Shown in pieces: positions 45,135 to 56,869 of a stretch of DNA of 64,000 nucleotides (within the stretch, counting starts at the first letter, position 1; each line of letters begins with the position of its first letter). The stretch comes from Liolophura sinensis. Its lineage: Eukaryota > Mollusca > Polyplacophora > Chitonida > Chitonidae. The stretch is taken from the NCBI RefSeq assembly GCF_032854445.1, contig NC_088296.1, positions 1,924,001-1,988,000 on the forward strand, in the 5' to 3' direction. Below the pieces are notes generated by a model. It searched no databases, had not been told where the DNA came from, and saw only the letters and a list, made by a program, of their open reading frames with translations. Position numbers and translations under genes: made by a program.

Positions 45135-45490
45135 TACCTGGTGAAGTTCCTAACTTAAGCCTGTGTGGTCACCATCTACTTTCAGTAATCCAGCTTGCTT
45201 ACTGTTAAACCTTCAGATTCCTCATCATGTATCAGCTCAAGGAGTACAATATTGTATTAGAATCTACATTACTTAACCGAACTGTTTCTAAAGACAATGA
45301 GCTCTTTTGTTCCGTCCATTGATAAACTTCCTGATTTAGGCAGACATAGTCACGTGCTGCCTTCACCAGTACGGGTTGTTGTTAGACTTTCGAATTTGTC
45401 CTCATGTGTCATCCCAAAGAGTACAATACTGAAGTAGTATCTACATGACATACCCTAACTGTTCCTTAAAGACACATCTCTCCTTTGCTG
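45135..45490. repeat. Two-copy tandem repeat of about 180 bp
   Basis: Copy 1 (from about 45138) and copy 2 (from about 45318) share 'ttcctaacttaagcctgtg' with 'ttcctgatttaggcagaca', 'gagtacaatattgtattaga' with 'gagtacaatactgaagtagt', and 'aactgtttctaaagacaatg' with 'aactgttccttaaagacaca'. Divergence is moderate. Confidence 0.8.
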
Positions 45491-45805
45491 CGTCGGTCGA
45501 TTCTTTGTAGAACTCGATAAAGCGTGAAATCCCCAGACGTGGAGGGTACTCCTGACACGTGGTGTTTAACAAAGCTAGTTAGTGTGGAGATCGATAGTAG
45601 CCAGACCTCTGTGTGCTCTCCGGCATTTATCATCGCTTATCACTAACCATTGGCCTGATGCTTGTAAGCGAAAATTGGGATCATAAATTCTCTGACCCAA
45701 AGCCTTATAAGTAACACACTGATTATGGCACTGCGCAGTGATACAGTAAAGCAGTCTGTAGCTACTGTGTTTTAAAGTTCCTGGGGATTTACCTATTAGA
45801 ACACT

Positions 45806-46012
45806 TATTTATTTACTTATTTGATTGGTCGTTTCACACTGCACTGGAGAATATTTAACTTATATATTAGCGCATTTAGACTTTTTAACGGCATTCTCAA
45901 AAATGCCACATTTATATTGCTGTTCCATACATATGTACAGAAATGTATGCGCAGGGAAACGGAGTGCCCGGGGTAAACTTCCAAAGTTTGGCAACTTCCT
46001 GGCATACTAGCC
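45806..46012 (-). mobile_element. Old tRNA-SINE fragment with internal insertion
   Basis: Tail 'ttatttatttacttatttga' and 'ttggtcgtttcacactgcac' correspond to the SINE 3' end on the minus strand. A further match, 'gtgcccggggtaaac' and 'ggcaacttcctggc', to the middle region appears after about 70 unrelated bases. Confidence 0.6.
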
Positions 46013-47996
46013 TTCAACGAATAACTGGATTGTGCAGGCCTGCACACGAGTTTTGTCAACGACCGCGACTTCTTGGACGATGAGAACGGAAAAGTTCACA
46101 AATTGCCTGCCCGGCCTACCCATAGCATCAATGCAGTTGTGTGCTGTGTGCATTCAACTTTATTCAAATTGTGACACTCATCGAAATAGTTGCCCGTCAT
46201 AAATAATTTACTTTCGAGTACGTGAATCATGGCGTCTGTAAGAGAAAAGTAAGATAAAACTCCCATTCCTTTTTAGTATTAACTAAAAACACGGTTGATG
46301 GTTTTCTTCATTCCTACAAAAGTGTATTTTCGAAACTGCATTCAAAATGTCCTCCCACTGGGAATGGATTAAGCTTTTTTGTTCTGTGTCTTTAGCCAAT
46401 AACCAGTTGTACCTAATAGTGGACAAATTGAACCAAGAAATCTCTGGAGACGATCCGAGTGAGAGATTAAATGGCGCCTAACACGCAAGTTCAGTCTGCA
46501 CGCAAATCGTACAGAGCAATTAGGATCGAGATTCTTAACAAGAAATCGCCACACTGCCCAGATATTTGAACATTCTTACGGCCAACGTTACACCAACGAA
46601 GGCAGGGTTTGAACTTGCGGCTCCTGTGGAGATAAACCGTTTTTTGTGTGATTGGGTATAGCATGACCCCATCTGTCACCAAAGCCAATTTAGGCCACTT
46701 GCTACAATGCTTCCGTAGTAGTGAAATGCCATCGACCAGAACTCGTTACTGCTTTTATCCCTGGTCAGTTGTAGACTTGGTAACAACAGCTCTTATTAGC
46801 CATCCAGTATATCATACATTAACACGACAAAGTGGATCCTTACAGAAATGAGTAGATCAAACGTCGATGACATCGATATAGGTCTTGGGTATTTCGGTGC
46901 TGGTATCTTGGATATCACTTCATATCCTGGAAGTGATATGAAAAAGGGTTCACACGCTCTGTCAAGCCGAATGGAAAGAAGGCAGGCTTTTTATATCGAA
47001 AGTGGTATTCCGGACAGCACGAATTATGGCAGTCAACAAGTTGTGTTCAATGATGTCATGATATTTCTGTTTGACCTGTCGAACTCCACGAGCTGATAGG
47101 ACAAATCACAAATCGTGAATTTGACTCTAAGGAAAAGTGACCAATCTCTTCCACGGGTTAACAGATTATTAAGTATAACCTTTAATAACGACCGATCAAT
47201 GCCGACATACACGTATTAGAACGTACTGCAGCACACCCACCAACAACCACTTACTTGTAACAGGGCGATAGTATCGATAAGTACCATGACGTAAGGCCTC
47301 TCCTCAGATTAGATAACGGTAAAGATTTAACTGTATTAAAACAACTTCTTTTTCTGAAAGGACCCAGGGATCAAATATTGACCGTCAGACCTTAAACTGG
47401 ATTAACATCTTGCCCAAAACTCAGTTTACCCTGCTGTTCCGTAGGATTCTATGAATATAGAACATCTGATTAAATTTGCCAAAGCAAACAAACGTATTTC
47501 TGGAAAATTCAGGATAAAAATCAGAAATAAATTTACATTTTTTTATTCATTCAAGTGAAAAAAAATTCGGAAAATAAGTTTATAGCGTGATAAGTCATAA
47601 ATTCGAAGAGCTTCTGCGTATTCTATGCAATAATAGAGACTCCCAACATTTCGTCATAAGAAGCACGTGCTGGTACATATCAGTGGCAGAAGGCAAATTT
47701 GGTAGCGAGTATGATTTTACAGATAAGACATAATCCACTTGTTAAAAGATAAAGACTTTTAGTACATACATTTGCTTAGAGTGAAAAGAAACAGAAGGTG
47801 AAGTGAGCAACAGTGAAAGCACTATGCATTGAAATCCATGCCAAACATTTCCTTTATTTATTACTTTATCCACCGATTTACTTGAATAAATGCTGTTAAA
47901 CACATAAAATCTGCCATTGGCTGTGTGCACCATTTTAAAAGCAATAGATACCAGTAATGTTTTGCCTAGCTTTTCTACTTTTAGTTTCACCTCCAG
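46013..47996. other. Unique DNA with one dispersed repeat
   Basis: Holds the partner of 18740-18826 at 47350-47440. Open frames, including one of 82 codons at 46848-47096, have no supporting signals. Confidence 0.4.
47350..47440. repeat. Dispersed repeat, pair with 18740-18826
   Basis: See 18740-18826. Core 'atcaaatattgaccgtcaga' and 'ctggattaacat'. Confidence 0.55.
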
Positions 47997-48090
47997 AGAT
48001 AGTTTTCCGCAGTTTTCCAGTGTATTGGAACCAGGCAGCGATTGTTTCACAGACCAATCATTGCCCACCAGTGATAAGGTCATTATGGCG
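47997..48090 (+). CDS. Candidate internal exon, phase 2 to 0
   Basis: A pyrimidine-rich acceptor ('cttttagtttcacctccag', ending 47996) leads into 31 complete open codons ending at GCG with a strong donor, 'gtgagttgg'. The peptide is polar and Ser/Asp-rich, beginning DSFPQFSSVLEP and ending SDKVIMA. GC content is higher than in the flanks. These are direct observations; exon identity is inference. The 5' phase (2) does not match the phase-0 donor at 9007, so if both belong to one gene other exons must lie between. No homologue is recognised. Confidence 0.3.
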
Positions 48091-48738
48091 GTGAGTTGGA
48101 GAAGGGATTTACAAGTGAACCTAAGGCAATCTCATTACTCGGGTTATAGGTATCATCTTTATTTGGCTGTCATCGTCATGCAAGGCGAAATGTATGAGAC
48201 AATAACCGTAATTTTGGCCTGACGAGATGTTTTATCTCTGTAAATCAACTTTTAGTCTGGAAGACTTACTAGACCATTGGACATTGGTCATTTTGAAAAA
48301 TCGGAAACACAATGTGGCACCACCCATACACCTTGCTCATATATGACCACTCATTGGTAACGTGTGCGTTTTCATCTTCCAGAAATACTTCTCATCTAAT
48401 AGTTTAAAAGACATTTTCTCAATGTGCGCGATTTTACTTACCCATATCTTGGTTACACAACATCACAACAGTAGAAACGTATGTTTTTTAAAGTTTTGTG
48501 GGATGCTTTATTACAGCATTTATTCATTTGGTCTAGTCTCTTCTTTAAAATAAAGATATATAATGAGTAATAATATAATTATAAATTAAATTCAAATTTA
48601 CATTCATAGTACATTTAAACTTACATCCTGTACCGGCAATTTGATCGCCTGTGGTGGTTCCAACTACTAATATGTAAGACATTACCCCACGTAGAAAACA
48701 AACTATCCTGTTGAGGAGAATAGTGAGTAGGCTGGTGG
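48091..48738. other. Unique AT-rich DNA, no gene seen
   Basis: Very AT-rich around 48540-48620. No repeat or exon is called. Confidence 0.4.
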
Positions 48739-49655
48739 GTGATTTATCATGTTGTACAGTTTTGCCTACGGACTGTTAAGATGTCGTGTTGCACAGTTTT
48801 GCATACACACTGTTAAAAGATTTATCGTGCTGCCCAGTTTTGCCTACGGATTGTTAAACATGAGATTTTTTATGTTGCACAATTTTGCATATGAACTGTT
48901 AAGGGATTTGCCGTGTTGCACAGTTTTACATATTAACTGTTAAGAGATGTGTCGTGTTACACAGCTTTAAATATGAACTGTAACGGGATTTGTCCTGTTG
49001 CACTGTGTTGCATACGGATTGTTAAGCATTTTTTTCATTTTGCACAATGTTGCATATGAACTGTTAAGAGATTTGTCGTGTTGCACAGTTTTGCACACGG
49101 GCTGTTAAGAGATTTTCATGATGCGTAGTTTTGCATATGAACTTTTAAAAAATGTGTCGTGTTGCACAGTTTTACAAAAAATGTTAAGAGATGTGTCGTG
49201 TTGCACATTTTTAAATATGTACTGTTAAGAGATTTGCCGTGTTATACTGTTTTGCGTACGGACTGTTAAAAGATTTGTCGTGTTTTTCACAGTTTTACAA
49301 AAAAATGTTAAGAGATTTGTTGTGTTGCACAGTTATAAATATGAACTGTTAAGAGATTTGTCGTGTTGCACATTTTTGCATATGGACTGTGAAGAGATTT
49401 TTCATGTTGCACATTTTTGTATATGGACTGTCAAGAGATTTTTCATACTGCACAATTTTGCATATGAGCTGTTAAGATAATTATCGTGTTGCACAGTTTT
49501 ACATTTGAACTGTTAAGAAATTTGTCATACTGTACAGTTTTGAATACGGACTGTTAAGAGATTTATTGTGTTAGAAGTTTTACATATTAACCGTTAAGAA
49601 ATGTGTAGTGTTGCACAGTTTTACATATGAACTGTTAAGAGATTTGCCGCATTCC
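48739..49655. repeat. Degenerate 41-bp minisatellite, about 22 units
   Basis: The unit approximates 'ttttgcatatgaactgttaa' plus 'gagatttgtcgtgttgcaca' plus g. Units vary by substitutions and small indels, giving an older appearance than the 46- and 34-bp arrays. Apparent open frames are by-products. Confidence 0.92.
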
Positions 49656-51046
49656 AGCCCAGTACATAGCACGCCTTGGGTGAAAACTACAAAGTCCGAT
49701 ACCTTTCTTCCATTTCTGCCGAATCCTCATGCACGAAGTGTTGGGTCGTGTGTATTAGCGACAAGAAATTAGAATCTGATTGTCTCAAATGTAATTAAAC
49801 CTCCAAAAGACTGATTGCCACTTCAAAACTTGCAGATTGCATAAAACTTTTGCTCTTGTTTTACGCAACACATCCCTCCGGTTTTGGCGACTTTTAGCTC
49901 AAAAAAACGTTTTTCCCTGAACACTTCACGGACTATACTCTATGATTAATTTGAGGGAGCACGGATTACTTGAACCTCCTGGTTTCTGCTTTCCAAAACC
50001 GCTCCAACTTGTTCACAATTGAGACAATTTTCCCGCCCGAACAAGCAATTGTGTAACGGGCTGATAGCTTGCAGGGGAGAAATTTAATAACTATGGATTG
50101 CTTGAAAATCTTATAAAATACAATTTTATGCAGGCTTTTAATGTACTTTTTGTTCATTACATGAATGAATTCTGGTTGAATGAGGTGAAATGTGGGAGCA
50201 TTCTGGCGCCGTACTAAAAATAATTCATATTGTGTTTATTAAATAAAAAACAGCTGTGCCGTCATTAGTTTGATTTTGCTGCATGTTACTTTGTTTGATA
50301 TAAACACAAACATAATACATGCATGCTTGGAACTTTAAGTCACACTGAAGGGTTTTTAGTCATATACAGTGTCTTCTAGTAGCAGGTCGAATCTATGCCG
50401 CAGAGAAGTTTAATTCTACTAACACACAGCTATCTTATACACTTTTTGTCTCGCTAATCTTCATTTCTGCAGAGGAAATGCTTAAATATGGATATTGTTG
50501 AATTCTAAATGAATTTGCTACCAAAGCCTCGCGCTCAGTAATAGCAGTGGACTCTGGGAAATTACTGCCGGAGAATTCCGCTGAATATCGTCAGAATTAT
50601 ACTGCATCTAGCATTCCTGACCATTCGTGGGGTCATGTTGAAGCCAGACTGACCATATCACGTTATTAGATATCCGCAACCCCAGCGAGGGATTTTGATG
50701 AGTGAGAAAACCTGGGCGCTTTCCGAGTATTGGCAAAGAAGAATACCTAAAATTACACTCAGCAGTCGATAAGTCTGGCACACAAACAAAAAATCTGCTA
50801 TCTGTACAACAGACAAGTGGCAAAGTTGCGCCCTCCTTTCTCGTTATTGATTCGAAGAGCGTAAAACGATTTTCTCGTCTCGTAGGTTTGGCGCATTTCG
50901 CGATTGTGACTTTGTGGATATTTCAATGTAAACAACAAATCCCCACTTATCAAACCAGCTGCTTGGTTCTTTGGCCCCTTTTGACACTGGGAGAGCCAGA
51001 GATGCACAGCTGTTATCCTTGCATCCAATACCATTTATACTCGTTC
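49656..51046. other. Unique DNA with a family-V copy
   Basis: Contains family V at 49995-50092. A 150-codon open frame at 50702-51154 runs into the C-rich tract and has no supporting feature. Confidence 0.4.
49995..50092. repeat. Dispersed repeat family V, copy 2
   Basis: Aligned with 21920-22010 (see there). Confidence 0.6.
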
Positions 51047-51088
51047 TACCCTCTCCCACCCCCACCCCTACCCCCTCCACCCCCACGG
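51047..51088 (-). other. C-rich tract, G-quadruplex-type on minus strand
   Basis: Five or more runs of three to five C separated by one to three bases ('cccacccccacccctacccc'). The minus strand fits the G3+N1-7 quadruplex pattern. Confidence 0.7.
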
Positions 51089-51778
51089 GCATTAGATTTA
51101 CTTAAGTCTTTGACCTGTACACATTTCGAAGTTTCCAAAAATACAGTCTTATAATTAACCATGGACATATCGCACACGGCCAGCCTTAAGCACCGAATGA
51201 AAACTGTGACTCTCGCATGCGAGATGGCGTTAAATAACAGTAAAGCTCGTATGTTTATGACAGGACCCATGTGTTGTAAGCTGTAAATAAGCCTTATCAT
51301 CGGGCGTGGGGACAGCCTGCCCTAATGAGTCCAGGTGTCGTATTGCATTTAGACACTCAATACCACTCATTTTGCCCAGGTACGTGGCGCTAGGTAATAA
51401 ACAGTGGGATATGATTCTTTGCGTGTCGAGAGGGTAGCATGTATCACCATGCTATAATAAACAAGCACCGTTAATCAGAGCGCAAACCCGGGAACGTGAT
51501 TGTGTGGATGAAAACCTCTGCGATACACCTGCAGAAGGTCGTCAGTTACTTACCAAACAACACAGGTTTATTCCGACTGGAAGTGTCACCTGGCTACCGT
51601 AATGTAGGTCAAGCAATTTTGGACGAGCTGTTCACCACAGTTCAGATAAATAGAGTACATTGCGCGTTCTGTAACCTACCTACTTATATCAATCCAGATA
51701 TTTGACAGTTGGCAATCTTGAGCTTCAGATTGAAACGCATACATGTGTCGACTAAAGACAGGTGACAGCAGCATTTTG
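51089..51778. other. Unique DNA, no gene seen
   Basis: Short open frames only. Confidence 0.4.
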
Positions 51779-51843
51779 AAGGGGGTGGGGAATGGCTGGG
51801 CGGGCGGGGGTGGGGGGTGGGGTGGGGTGTACGGGAGGGGGAT
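51779..51843 (+). other. G-rich tract, strong G-quadruplex-type sequence
   Basis: About ten runs of three to six G within 65 bases ('gggcgggcgggggtgggggg'). With 51047-51088 it forms an oppositely oriented G/C-rich pair about 0.7 kb apart. Similar purine tracts occur at 19195-19225, 44833-44855 and within the family-2 element. Confidence 0.8.
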
Positions 51844-52760
51844 GTGAGGGCTCTTAGTAGCCTCAAGCATTTTCTCTGAAATATCACCTATAAAACGAGC
51901 ACAAAAAATGAAAAATGATTGGCTTCAGCCGTTACACCGTTACCAAGCCACTCAACTCAATCAACTGAAGTCCATGATGTTTTTTGATACTGTCCCAAAG
52001 GTACGACTGCAAACAATTTGACTCCGTGATTGTATCCGAGTTCCTTGGACCGGATTCATTGGTGGAGTTGAGTTAAGTTGAGTTAAGCCCCGGCAAGTGT
52101 GTGCCGGCTTTTAATAGATAATGTCATTATTGAATGCCTGCGGTTTTAAGACAGCTTTTGGATTGATAGATATGACAATAAAAAGGAACTCCGAGGAAAA
52201 ATCTATCGGCTTTTTTTTCCTGCAAGCTATCTGCCAGAAAATTGCCCCGCTGGTCTTTTGTATACAGTCTATAGAACCTGCAGGCCACCACATTTTTTTC
52301 TCATCGATTAACCCGGACGGTGAGCCTGATCGATTCAACTTTGACCTCCAGCTAGTGGCGAAGATTCCAACTGTCATTTCGAGATGGGATTTCATCCAAC
52401 GAAATAATTGACAGATGCTCATGGACAAAAATAGCTGCGATGGAGTCAGATCTATTTGGGGTCGAGGAAGGCCACAAAAACAACAGAGAACGAAGGTTCG
52501 GAGGAATCCATCAGCGCCCAGTGACAGGTCGGCTTGTTTGTAACCCTCAGATCCGTCTGACCTTTGACACGAGAACTGTATTTCTTGATCAGGTGATAGA
52601 CATGACGGGAAATTGATGAAGATAGAGAGTAATCTAGTTAACCCGATAGAAAGATTTTCTGTCTGCTTTGAGAAATTCGTTACGCTTAGTGCAAGGTTTC
52701 TTTCCAACAAACTAAGATTCTAGCAAGCCGAACACATTCACTCACTGGAAATATTTTCAG
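51844..52760. other. Unique DNA with long but unsupported open frames
   Basis: A 199-codon minus-strand frame (52111-52710) and a 96-codon plus-strand frame (52121-52411) overlap. Neither shows a recognisable domain, so neither is called as a gene. The patch has fewer stops than its surroundings and deserves a protein search. Confidence 0.3.
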
Positions 52761-52834
52761 GATATAGACATTAAGAAAGGAAAAAGGCGGATGAATAAGG
52801 GGCAATTTGTAGCAGTATACAGATGGAGCGAGGG
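52761..52834 (+). CDS. Candidate small exon, Lys/Arg-rich
   Basis: The acceptor 'ggaaatattttcag' (to 52760) is followed by 24 open codons in phase 0 plus two bases, then the donor 'gtgagtttcg' (52835). The peptide begins DIDIKKGKRRMNKGQF and ends YRWSE; it is basic and hydrophilic. The in-frame TGA falls right at the donor, as expected if the frame is used only when spliced. The phase-0 start would be compatible with the donor at 9007, but an intron of more than 43 kb would be needed. Chance is a serious alternative. Confidence 0.25.
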
Positions 52835-53524
52835 GTGAGTTTCGTAATCAAACTTTTTGTGTGCATTGAACTGAAGGAAAAACTGAGTTTTAAACCACAA
52901 TGACTTTGTGGCACATTTTTTATTGTCACGAGCTAATGCGGTTCTTTTGTTGGATAAATTCCACACCCAAAAGTAATAAACAATGTGCAAATGCTCGCAC
53001 GCAAGCAATTGGTTAAAGTCTACCAAAACCATGACCACGTTGGGTTTAATAACGACATCAAACAGTTCCAATATCACAGAAATCAAAATGATTTTATATT
53101 ATGTTTTGTGTAAAGTTTTTGTCCTGGGATCAAGGTTTAAACGACAAAAACAACGATAGCCAATTCACACCATTACCCCCTTGGTTGTCTTTAACTCTGT
53201 ATTCAGTTTCACTATCCACTTGCCAATGTTTCTAGAGTAAAGTGAAAAAAACAACTGAAAACCTTGTACACAACATAGATTCAAACAAAGTGTCAATCAG
53301 AAAGTGTTAGATAAATTTACTTATAATGTTTTCAGATAAGTGTGAGTGTCCCACTGACACACCTGATACTGTTTCATTATAATAAAACACTTACATCATA
53401 GGGAGTTAAACCAGAGTAGCAGTGGTGCTGCGACATTACAGATACGTTCACCCGCAACCTGTGAAACACGGTTTCTCACATGTTCAGTTACTTGTGATTT
53501 TAACTGTTCATGTAAATATTCTTT
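52835..53524. other. Unique DNA, no gene seen
   Basis: AT-rich, short open frames only. Confidence 0.4.
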
Positions 53525-54116
53525 CCAGTCCTCCCTAACACTATGGTTAATTACCGCCAATAATCAAGTAACTCGCCGCCAGTCCTCCCTAACACCATGT
53601 TTAATGACCTCCAATGATCAAGTAACTCGCCGCCAGTCCTCTCTAACACTATGGTTAATTACCGCCAATAATCAAGCAACTCGCCGCCAGTCCTCCCTAA
53701 CACCATGGTTAATGACCACCAAAAATCAAGCAACTCGCCGCCAGTCCTCCCTAGCACCATGGTTAATGACCGCCAATAATCAAGTAACTCGCCGCCAGTC
53801 CTCCCTGACACCATTGTTAATGACCGCCAATAATCAAGCAACTCGCCGCCAGTCCTCCCTAACACCATGGTTAATGACCGCCAATAATCAAGTAACTCGC
53901 CGCCAGTCCTCCCTAACACCATTGTTAATGACCGCCAATAATCAAGCAACTCGCCGCCAGTCCTCCCTAACACCATGGTTAATGACCGCCAATAATCTAG
54001 TAACTCGCCGCCAGTCCTCCCTGACACCATGGTTAATGACCGCCAATAATCAAGTAACTCGCCGTGAGTCCTCCTTAACACCATGGTTAATGACCGCCAA
54101 TAATAAAGTAACTCAC
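53525..54116. repeat. 54-bp minisatellite, about 11 units
   Basis: The unit is 'ccagtcctccctaacaccat' plus 'ggttaatgaccgccaataat' plus 'caagtaactcgccg' (54 bp), highly uniform with a few variants (ggttaat/tgttaat, aagcaac/aagtaac). Being 18 codons long, it stays open on both strands: plus 53604-54359 with an 80-residue non-repeat tail, minus 53659-54138. The double opening and absence of splice or domain support argue for a minisatellite. Confidence 0.93.
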
Positions 54117-56581
54117 CAAGCTTTTCACACTGTTTCACTCTTACTGCATTTTTTTTTCACCGAGATTCAGTTTCGAGCTAGGGCAATAAATAAATTTAAT
54201 TTAAAACACCTTTTTATGCAGATATGTGTGACCAGATCCTTTTATGAACGATGTCCGACGTTCCAGAAGAGGTTTGGACTGTGGCAGGGGCCACGGCCGG
54301 GGGTTAATATCGGCTATATAATCACGGCTCGAGGTGATGGTGAAATAGTTAGATGCTAAAATAAAACAGCATTGACCAAAATCAATTCCAGATTCGTGGT
54401 TTCCGATCATTTACCACATTTGTGTAAACCTGATGTTTATTTCACTTTATATCATAAAGCTACACGCTATAAAATAAGTTAAAAAGCGTGGGTAAAAAGA
54501 AGTGACATAGATTATTAACTGATGACTGTTTGTTAAAACAACTGGATTTAATCGAAAAGCACAGATGAGAAAAATGCATTCGCATGATGAAAAAGGAAAG
54601 AGAAAATTGCCAGGCGAAGAATTACCAACTCCCAATCACCTCTAAACATAGACATTTATCTTAAGCCTTATGACAGCTAAGCAATTTTTGCTTGACTTGA
54701 TGATCTTGCTTTGAGGACAGGCGCAATGTGTTTTGCTGAGGCCCTTCCAGAATTCTGCCATGTCAGGACAGGCACTTCCGCCTTTCACTGAAGCATCTTC
54801 CAACGATCCGGTATTCTGTTGTCGACTGGGATACCTAATATCGAATGTCCTGTCTCCATCAGAACCAATCGACGGGAAGAAGGACAGCACTGGGCAATCT
54901 TCTCTCATATCGTCATTCTGTCCACTTCCACTGTGTTTATCGATTGTAAGACCACTTTGCTCGCTGCGATTTAACACACGTCAAAGGTCCCGGAGAACAC
55001 TGAGGATTACGGGTGGATTGTCCCCGTGGTTTGCGAGCTAGAAATGGATTAAACAACCCCTATTGCACGGCCTCTGTTCTCGTGCCCTATCCCAACACAC
55101 GGTTGTTTTTTTTACCAGAACAAATCAGTTGAGCTTACTTAACCGGTGCCCATTTGCATAGCGGAAAATTTTGTGCACTCAGATGTACTGTGTTTGGGGA
55201 TTATCCTGTGACGGATTTAATTTGAAGGCTTTTCAGAAGAGATTATTGGATCAGGATTTACCGTGCATTGATACGTAAGTAGAACCATAATTCTGTGTCT
55301 ATTCTCACATGATTGATTGTCTCAGGAAAATCGCGGAGAGTCTCGTCCATATTCACCTTACCGGAGGCCTCAGAGGTGGTGTTAAGTTCGTTGCTTAATT
55401 TTAAATACGTTTAACGTGTCACTTTTCAGACGTTGTCTACACTGCTATGGGTTTAAAGGTCTTATTACAGCTGCCCAATGACAATTAATTATTGTTCAAG
55501 GTGACCAATGCGGTTTAGTCAGCACAAAGTTTATGTGACAAGTCTAACACACCTGTCTGTGTTTTTACAAACTTGACATGTATGTATAATGGTGTGGTAA
55601 GTGTAAAACAATTTCACCATTTCAATAGAAGAACCATACTGAGAAGGTGACCAGCTTTGGATATTTTATACAGATGTCCATATAACTTAATAACCAACAG
55701 TGTTTGGCTTACATTGTTTTTTCTTTTGTTTTTGTGGTGTTGCCCTGAGGCATAATAAATCGGTGTGATCAATTGGATTTCATAGGATTCGTCGTTGATC
55801 TCTGACAACAAGTCATCTGGTTTTACTTTTTCATGGGTTACAAGAGCCAAAATGGCTATGTAGACAGCTGTATGTGAGTTTCATTAGTGACCCGATATTT
55901 ATGTATCTCGCAGAGCGAACTGCCTACGCTGTTGTTGGGAAAACATGGATATTTTCCAGATATTACCGATTGCTTATAGAGGGACAGTTTTATTAAACAT
56001 TGGTTGTCTGCTCTAATGCTTACAATCACACGAATGGCTATTTCTTTGCGATGAAATACATTGCTTCAAAATATGTATCATGGCTTGTGTAGATCTAGAA
56101 TCATTTACTGCAGGAAATTGCCTGTCTCTGTCTCAGAATTTGAAAGACGGGTAAAATGAATCACAAAGATAGCATCTGTGACCCAAGGAGTCATGGAGTC
56201 ATCGGTGGGATATACATATAGTATATGTAGTGAGGGATCTATGTGCACTTTGTTTGAGGCAAAATCAAAATGGAAAGAAAAGTAGAGCAGGTCAGATTCA
56301 CAACACGTTAAACTTGTTTCTCGGGGTATTTGACAAAACTCGTCGAAAACGAAAATGTTAGGCGTAACAACCATCAGGTCAGTTCCAGACACACTATATA
56401 CATTGTAGAGTGTACCAGGTAACATCAATTCCTGTCGACAAAAATTACCTAACTATAGGGCTAGATTTTTGCGAAGGTAAATCTTAACGATATTTTAAAC
56501 CGAGATTCAGACGGGTGATTGTAAACCGGTAGTCGTAAGTTGGCCTACCACGTGCACTCAAGGATAAGTTTTAAATGCATT
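54117..56581. other. Unique DNA, no confirmed gene
   Basis: A minus-strand 111-codon frame at 54642-54977 has a hydrophilic, protein-like composition but no clear acceptor. A tiny plus-strand open stretch at 55237-55274 lies between 'gaaggcttttcag' and 'gtaagtag'. Neither is called. Confidence 0.35.
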
Positions 56582-56594
56582 CTCTTATCGCCTT

Positions 56595-56856
56595 GGGGCC
56601 TCCGTGGCTCAGTCGGTTAGCGCGCTAGCGCAGCGTAATGACCCAGCGGACTCTCAGCAATGCGGTCGCTGGAGTTCAAGTCCAGCTCGTGCTGGCTTCC
56701 TCTCCGGCCGTAGGTGGGAAGGTCTGGCGACAACCTGCGGATGCCATGGGTTTCCCCCGGGCTCTGTCCGGTTTCCTCCCACCATAATGCTGGCCGCCGG
56801 CGTATAAGTGAAATAGTCTTGAATACGGCGTAAAACACCAATCAAATAAATAAATA
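56595..56856 (+). mobile_element. Full-length tRNA-SINE with perfect 13-bp TSD
   Basis: A box 'tggctcagtcgg' (56605), B box 'gagttcaagtcc' (56672), complete middle and 3' block, and a short (AAAT)n tail. The sequence 'ctcttatcgcctt' flanks it exactly at 56582-56594 and 56857-56869. Good conservation of both polymerase III boxes and an intact TSD indicate a young copy. Confidence 0.97.
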
Positions 56857-56869
56857 CTCTTATCGCCTT

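Noticed and set aside
50702-51154. 150-codon open frame ending in a proline-rich stretch
   Set aside because: The proline run is simply the C-rich tract at 51047-51088; the rest has no domain or splice support.
52111-52710. 199-codon minus-strand gene
   Set aside because: No recognised motif, an overlapping plus-strand frame, and no convincing splice sites. Kept as a finding for protein search only.
53604-54359. 251-codon protein with 18-residue repeats
   Set aside because: The opposite strand is equally open (53659-54138), as expected for a 54-bp minisatellite, and the tail shows no domain.
54642-54977. 111-codon minus-strand terminal exon
   Set aside because: Composition looks protein-like, but there is no clear acceptor or start context, and the plus strand is also open over about 100 codons.
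55237-55274. 38-bp exon between 'ggcttttcag' and 'gtaagtag'
   Set aside because: Both sites look good, but such a short open stretch is expected by chance in 64 kb, and nothing links it to another exon.
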